Origin: Arctopsyche grandis
Taxonomy: Eukaryota > Arthropoda > Insecta > Trichoptera > Hydropsychidae
Direction: 5' to 3'
Assembly (NCBI RefSeq): GCF_051622035.1
Contig: NC_135365.1
Coordinates: 21,285,501-21,349,500 of the forward strand
DNA: 64,000 nt
Made by a program: the position numbers and the translations under genes. Of this stretch, positions 60,975-64,000 are shown piece by piece (the first letter of the stretch is position 1; each line of letters opens with the position of its first letter). The notes under the pieces were generated by a model. That model saw nothing but the letters and a program-made list of their open reading frames with translations. It had not been told where the DNA came from and did not search any database.

Positions 60975-61562
60975 TATGTAAAAATATCGAACACGATTAC
61001 TAAATATTTAATTTTAAAAATAATATATACATACATATATTAATATTTAAAAAATTAAAGCGAGATTATTAATAAGACTATACATATCATATTAGATATA
61101 TTTCAATTACACTCAGGTCTCTTTTTTATTGCGTTCCAAATTTTTAAAGAAAAGTAGAAATGCATTGTAATGTGCTGGTCATAAAAGTTTATGAGAGGAT
61201 ATCGCTTGGAACTGGGAACGCCCAATCTCGCCTAGTTTGGGCCCGAGTTTGCACAAAACAAGGCCGGTTGGGCTTACCTTCCACCTTCCTCAACACCGAC
61301 ACGAACACATGACATCGTCGTCTTGCAACAAAAAGGCAGGAAACACCAGATTTCGCACAAAGCGTATGAAAACAACTAAAACAACGGTGCAACGTTATGG
61401 TAATAATATCCGGAATTTTTTTTAACAATTAACAAATTAAATTTGAATTATCTTTTAAGAAATGAAAACCGCATAAAAAGTGTATATTGTGAATGATATG
61501 CAGTCGAATTCCATTGGCGCCTCCCGTCGAGCATACTATTGTTTCTATAGTTTCTAACCAAC

Positions 61563-61650
61563 ATCAAAATTAACTAACAATGACATGTAGTCACACCCAT
61601 TCACAGCTGGAGTCCCCTACGCATGCCGTGCCGTAAGATTCAGTGTGTCT
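61563..61650 (+). repeat. Dispersed repeat shared with 27010-27095
   Basis: CCCATTCACAGCTGGAGTCC and ATGCCGTGCCGTAAGATTCA. Confidence 0.65.
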
Positions 61651-61874
61651 GCGCCTTAGCAGTTACCCGCAATATAAATATTTAAAATGAAAAATTCTCC
61701 GGTTAAATTCCGAAAACCTTTTTGCATAACACATATCGTATTTCGAAACCGTCACTTTTGGGACTTAAAACGTCACTCTTCATAAAGCTTAGAACAAATA
61801 TTACGAAGTTGCTTCATTTTCGGTCTACTCACATTACAGCTTAAAAGTGATGAAATTGACGCATGTAAAGTATG

Positions 61875-61900
61875 CCACTCACCTGAAACAAAACAATAAA
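61875..61900 (-). promoter_or_regulatory. Candidate recursive splice site (ratchet point)
   Basis: On the minus strand a strong pyrimidine tract and acceptor run straight into a consensus donor: TTGTTTTGTTTCAG|GTGAGT (AG at 61884-61883, GT at 61882-61881). This is the zero-length-exon arrangement used for stepwise removal of long introns. It lies in the long 5' intron of the minus-strand RUSC gene. A short conventional exon cannot be excluded. Confidence 0.5.
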
Positions 61901-63222
61901 AACACATTAAAATCTTGTCTAGCAATTTTTTTTATATAAAAATGCAATTCAATCATACCAAAATAACACAGACAGGTAAATAACCTTGTTTATTTACTAA
62001 ATTAATTGGCTTCTTTGCGGAAATACCGTAGACCGGTATCAGACGAAACATCGCGTTAATGTGAATCAGGCCTGTTCAGATTAAATCTAAGCAATTAAAT
62101 CCACAATATACGAACGAATTTAAGAGTTATTACGCTATATTGGAAGATTTTCGCTTTCGGTCGACAACTTTCACGGCGAGACAAGACAAGGTTTTTGCCA
62201 TATAAGTAAACTGAATTGCACTATATATTACTCACAATCAAATATATATGTATTAGTTATAATTGAGCTACAGTAATTCTCCAACGAGATACGTGATATC
62301 GTGTCAATGACCACGATGACACAATGTGTAAGTATTTATCTGGGTACTAAGCAAAAGTGGAGTAACTTTTCAAAAAGTATGAAGATGAAATAAAGATAGA
62401 GCACGTATCGTAGCGCTTTTCGCATGAGCGATGGCCCAAAGATGACAGTGCGAAAAGGGTTAAAACGCACAAAGTCGCTGATCTTATATTTATATACGAA
62501 ACATTGAGAGGCAAGGGTGAGTAAGAGGTAGTTTTAGAACTGAGAAGGGCTCTCGACGAATTATATTCGCGTATCCAAATATAGCCTTTTCTTATTCACT
62601 ACATGTAAAGTCTTTGTAATAAATCATCAGATCGAGGTATACTTTCAAAAATTGCCGAATATTGAAACATTCATTACATTTCTCAATGTTTTTCTAATAC
62701 ACATTCCAGTCTTTGTGATTCCTAATTATAAGATATGACAAATTATGACATCATCCATCTACATATTAGTTCTGTAATAATTCGACAATTGTTGAGGTGT
62801 CATAAAGAATGTTTAAAATATTTGAAGAAAGGTCAAGGATTCCCTAATATATATGTACATATGAAGTAACCCATAACAGGTTAGAAAAGGAAAGTAATTA
62901 CAAAATTAATTCTCAATTTGTAAAATATTGGGCGTAGATAAAATTAAGTACAGAAGTAAATATGTATCTGAAGATATGTGGATTCACTTGAAGGAAGATG
63001 GTTACTTCGACATGTTGTCTATTTAACTAAGAATAAAGAACATATAAAAGAACGTTTTATATAAAAATTAAAGTCGACAAAAAAAATCATCCTAAAAAAA
63101 TCAATCAATCAAACTTAGTATAGTATGTAGATTTAGATAACCTAAAAAAACGACAACATATCGGGCGTAACTGTTTCAATATTGCTTTATAAAATCGAAA
63201 ATTTTGAATAGCAATTATAATA

Positions 63223-63490
63223 GCCACCAGCAGTATAGTTCGGTGCATTGATGTTAACCACCGAGAGTATTCCGAGTTTCAGCCCTGGGTTGACCTCGAT
63301 TGAAATTAATTTATTACGACTATTTCTGCAGTGCTGCTGGTCAAACTTGGTTATTTGTGACTCTACGTCGATCGTTTTCTACCAGTTTGCTAAATTATCT
63401 AATATTATTAGTGAAACGGTTCCTCGTCAAATTGTCAAATCCTACCTACTATTTGTCACCACTATTGGAAGATGATTTAAAAATGTATAT
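63223..63490 (+). mobile_element. SINE family A, diverged and 3'-truncated
   Basis: Head GCCACCAGCAGTATAGTTCG, CACCGAGAG-like block, CTCGATTGAAATTAATTTAT, core GACTCTACGTCGATCG to GAAACGGTTCC. The A tail is missing. Confidence 0.82.
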
Positions 63491-63517
63491 ATTAAAATAA
63501 TAAATGTATATAATAAT

Positions 63518-63939
63518 CAGCGCCGTGGACTAGTGGTTAGCATATAATGCTTTCGAGCAGAGTGCCCAAGAGTTCGAGTCCCACTAGAGTCCCGCTGCTG
63601 ATCAGACCTTGGTTTTTAACTCCAGGCCGATCGTTTTTTATCAGATTTTGCCAATGTTTCTGATTTTTATTGAAACGGTTCCTGTAAAATTGGCATTTCC
63701 TTCCTATCTCTCGTGCTAATCTCAAGTTATTCAGCGTCTTGAGGTTCGCCAATTTGATTAAAAAATGCTGCAAAAATTTCTCCATAGATATCACTGTGGA
63801 TGTTTGTATGAATTCGCATCGTATAAAATGCTTATCTATAGATATTGATTGATTGTATTGTATCTGTATAAGTACACTAGTCGCTTTGGAGCGATCTGTA
63901 AAAGCTAATGTTCATGTTCTATGAAATAAAATAAAAAAT
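63518..63939 (+). mobile_element. SINE family B, full length
   Basis: Head CAGCGCCGTGGACTAGTGGT, B box GAGTTCGAGTCCCAC, core CTCCAGGCCGATCG to GAAACGGTTCC, B tail AGTCGCTTTGGAGCGATCTG and an A-rich end. It lies 30 bp after the truncated A copy. Confidence 0.92.
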
Positions 63940-64000
63940 ATGTACAGGTTACAATAGATATCGCTAAGGGGCAATCCGAAAATGGCATCATGCGAAAACA

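Larger units (their letters stand above)
60975..63222. other. RUSC intron; no gene seen
   Basis: Apart from the dispersed repeat and the candidate ratchet site, nothing recognisable. Confidence 0.4.

Noticed and set aside
1..64000. CRISPR arrays, bacterial operons, rRNA
   Set aside because: None seen; the sequence is a eukaryotic nuclear locus and the tandem arrays present are microsatellites.

Overview
The window is nuclear DNA from an insect. It is AT-rich, has GT-AG introns, and carries dense SINE, LINE, Helitron and hAT debris. The two recognisable genes are animal-specific: the microtubule protein tau and a RUN/SH3 adaptor of the RUSC (iporin) family. The mobile-element mix is compatible with Lepidoptera or another holometabolous order; I cannot name the species from sequence alone. 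No prokaryotic, organellar or viral genome is present.

Layout. At the left edge the 3' end of tau lies on the plus strand: a microtubule-binding-repeat exon at 829-993, a short terminal exon at 3125-3181 and a probable alternative terminal exon at 5631-5861. About 6 kb without a convincing gene separates it from the convergent RUSC-like gene on the minus strand. I reconstructed 17 RUSC exons from 30563 down to 11931. All consecutive splice phases agree and together they give 1837 residues: a long disordered region with SAPDLR and PPLP motifs, a RUN domain, a Ser/Pro-rich linker and a C-terminal SH3 domain. The start codon is not in the window. From 30564 to the right edge (33 kb) I see only intron-like sequence, with one candidate recursive splice site at 61881-61884.

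Mobile elements. At least three tRNA-derived SINE families (called A, B and C here) have different heads and tails but share a central domain of about 65 bp, and two copies are head-B/tail-A chimeras. Several nested insertions can be resolved to the base. A Helitron sits in a SINE exactly between A and T. A 455-bp hAT-like element sits in another SINE with a perfect 8-bp target duplication. A hairpin-ended retroposon with a 7-bp duplication sits in one arm of a long foldback element. There are also relics of RTE-type, Jockey/CR1-type and other LINEs, a second hAT with a transposase remnant, and two large palindromic elements, one of which resembles a MITE near tau.

Limits. Coordinates of exons come from reading frames and splice consensus by eye. 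Element families are named from motifs only. Most long open frames in the right half have no recognisable product and are not annotated as genes.
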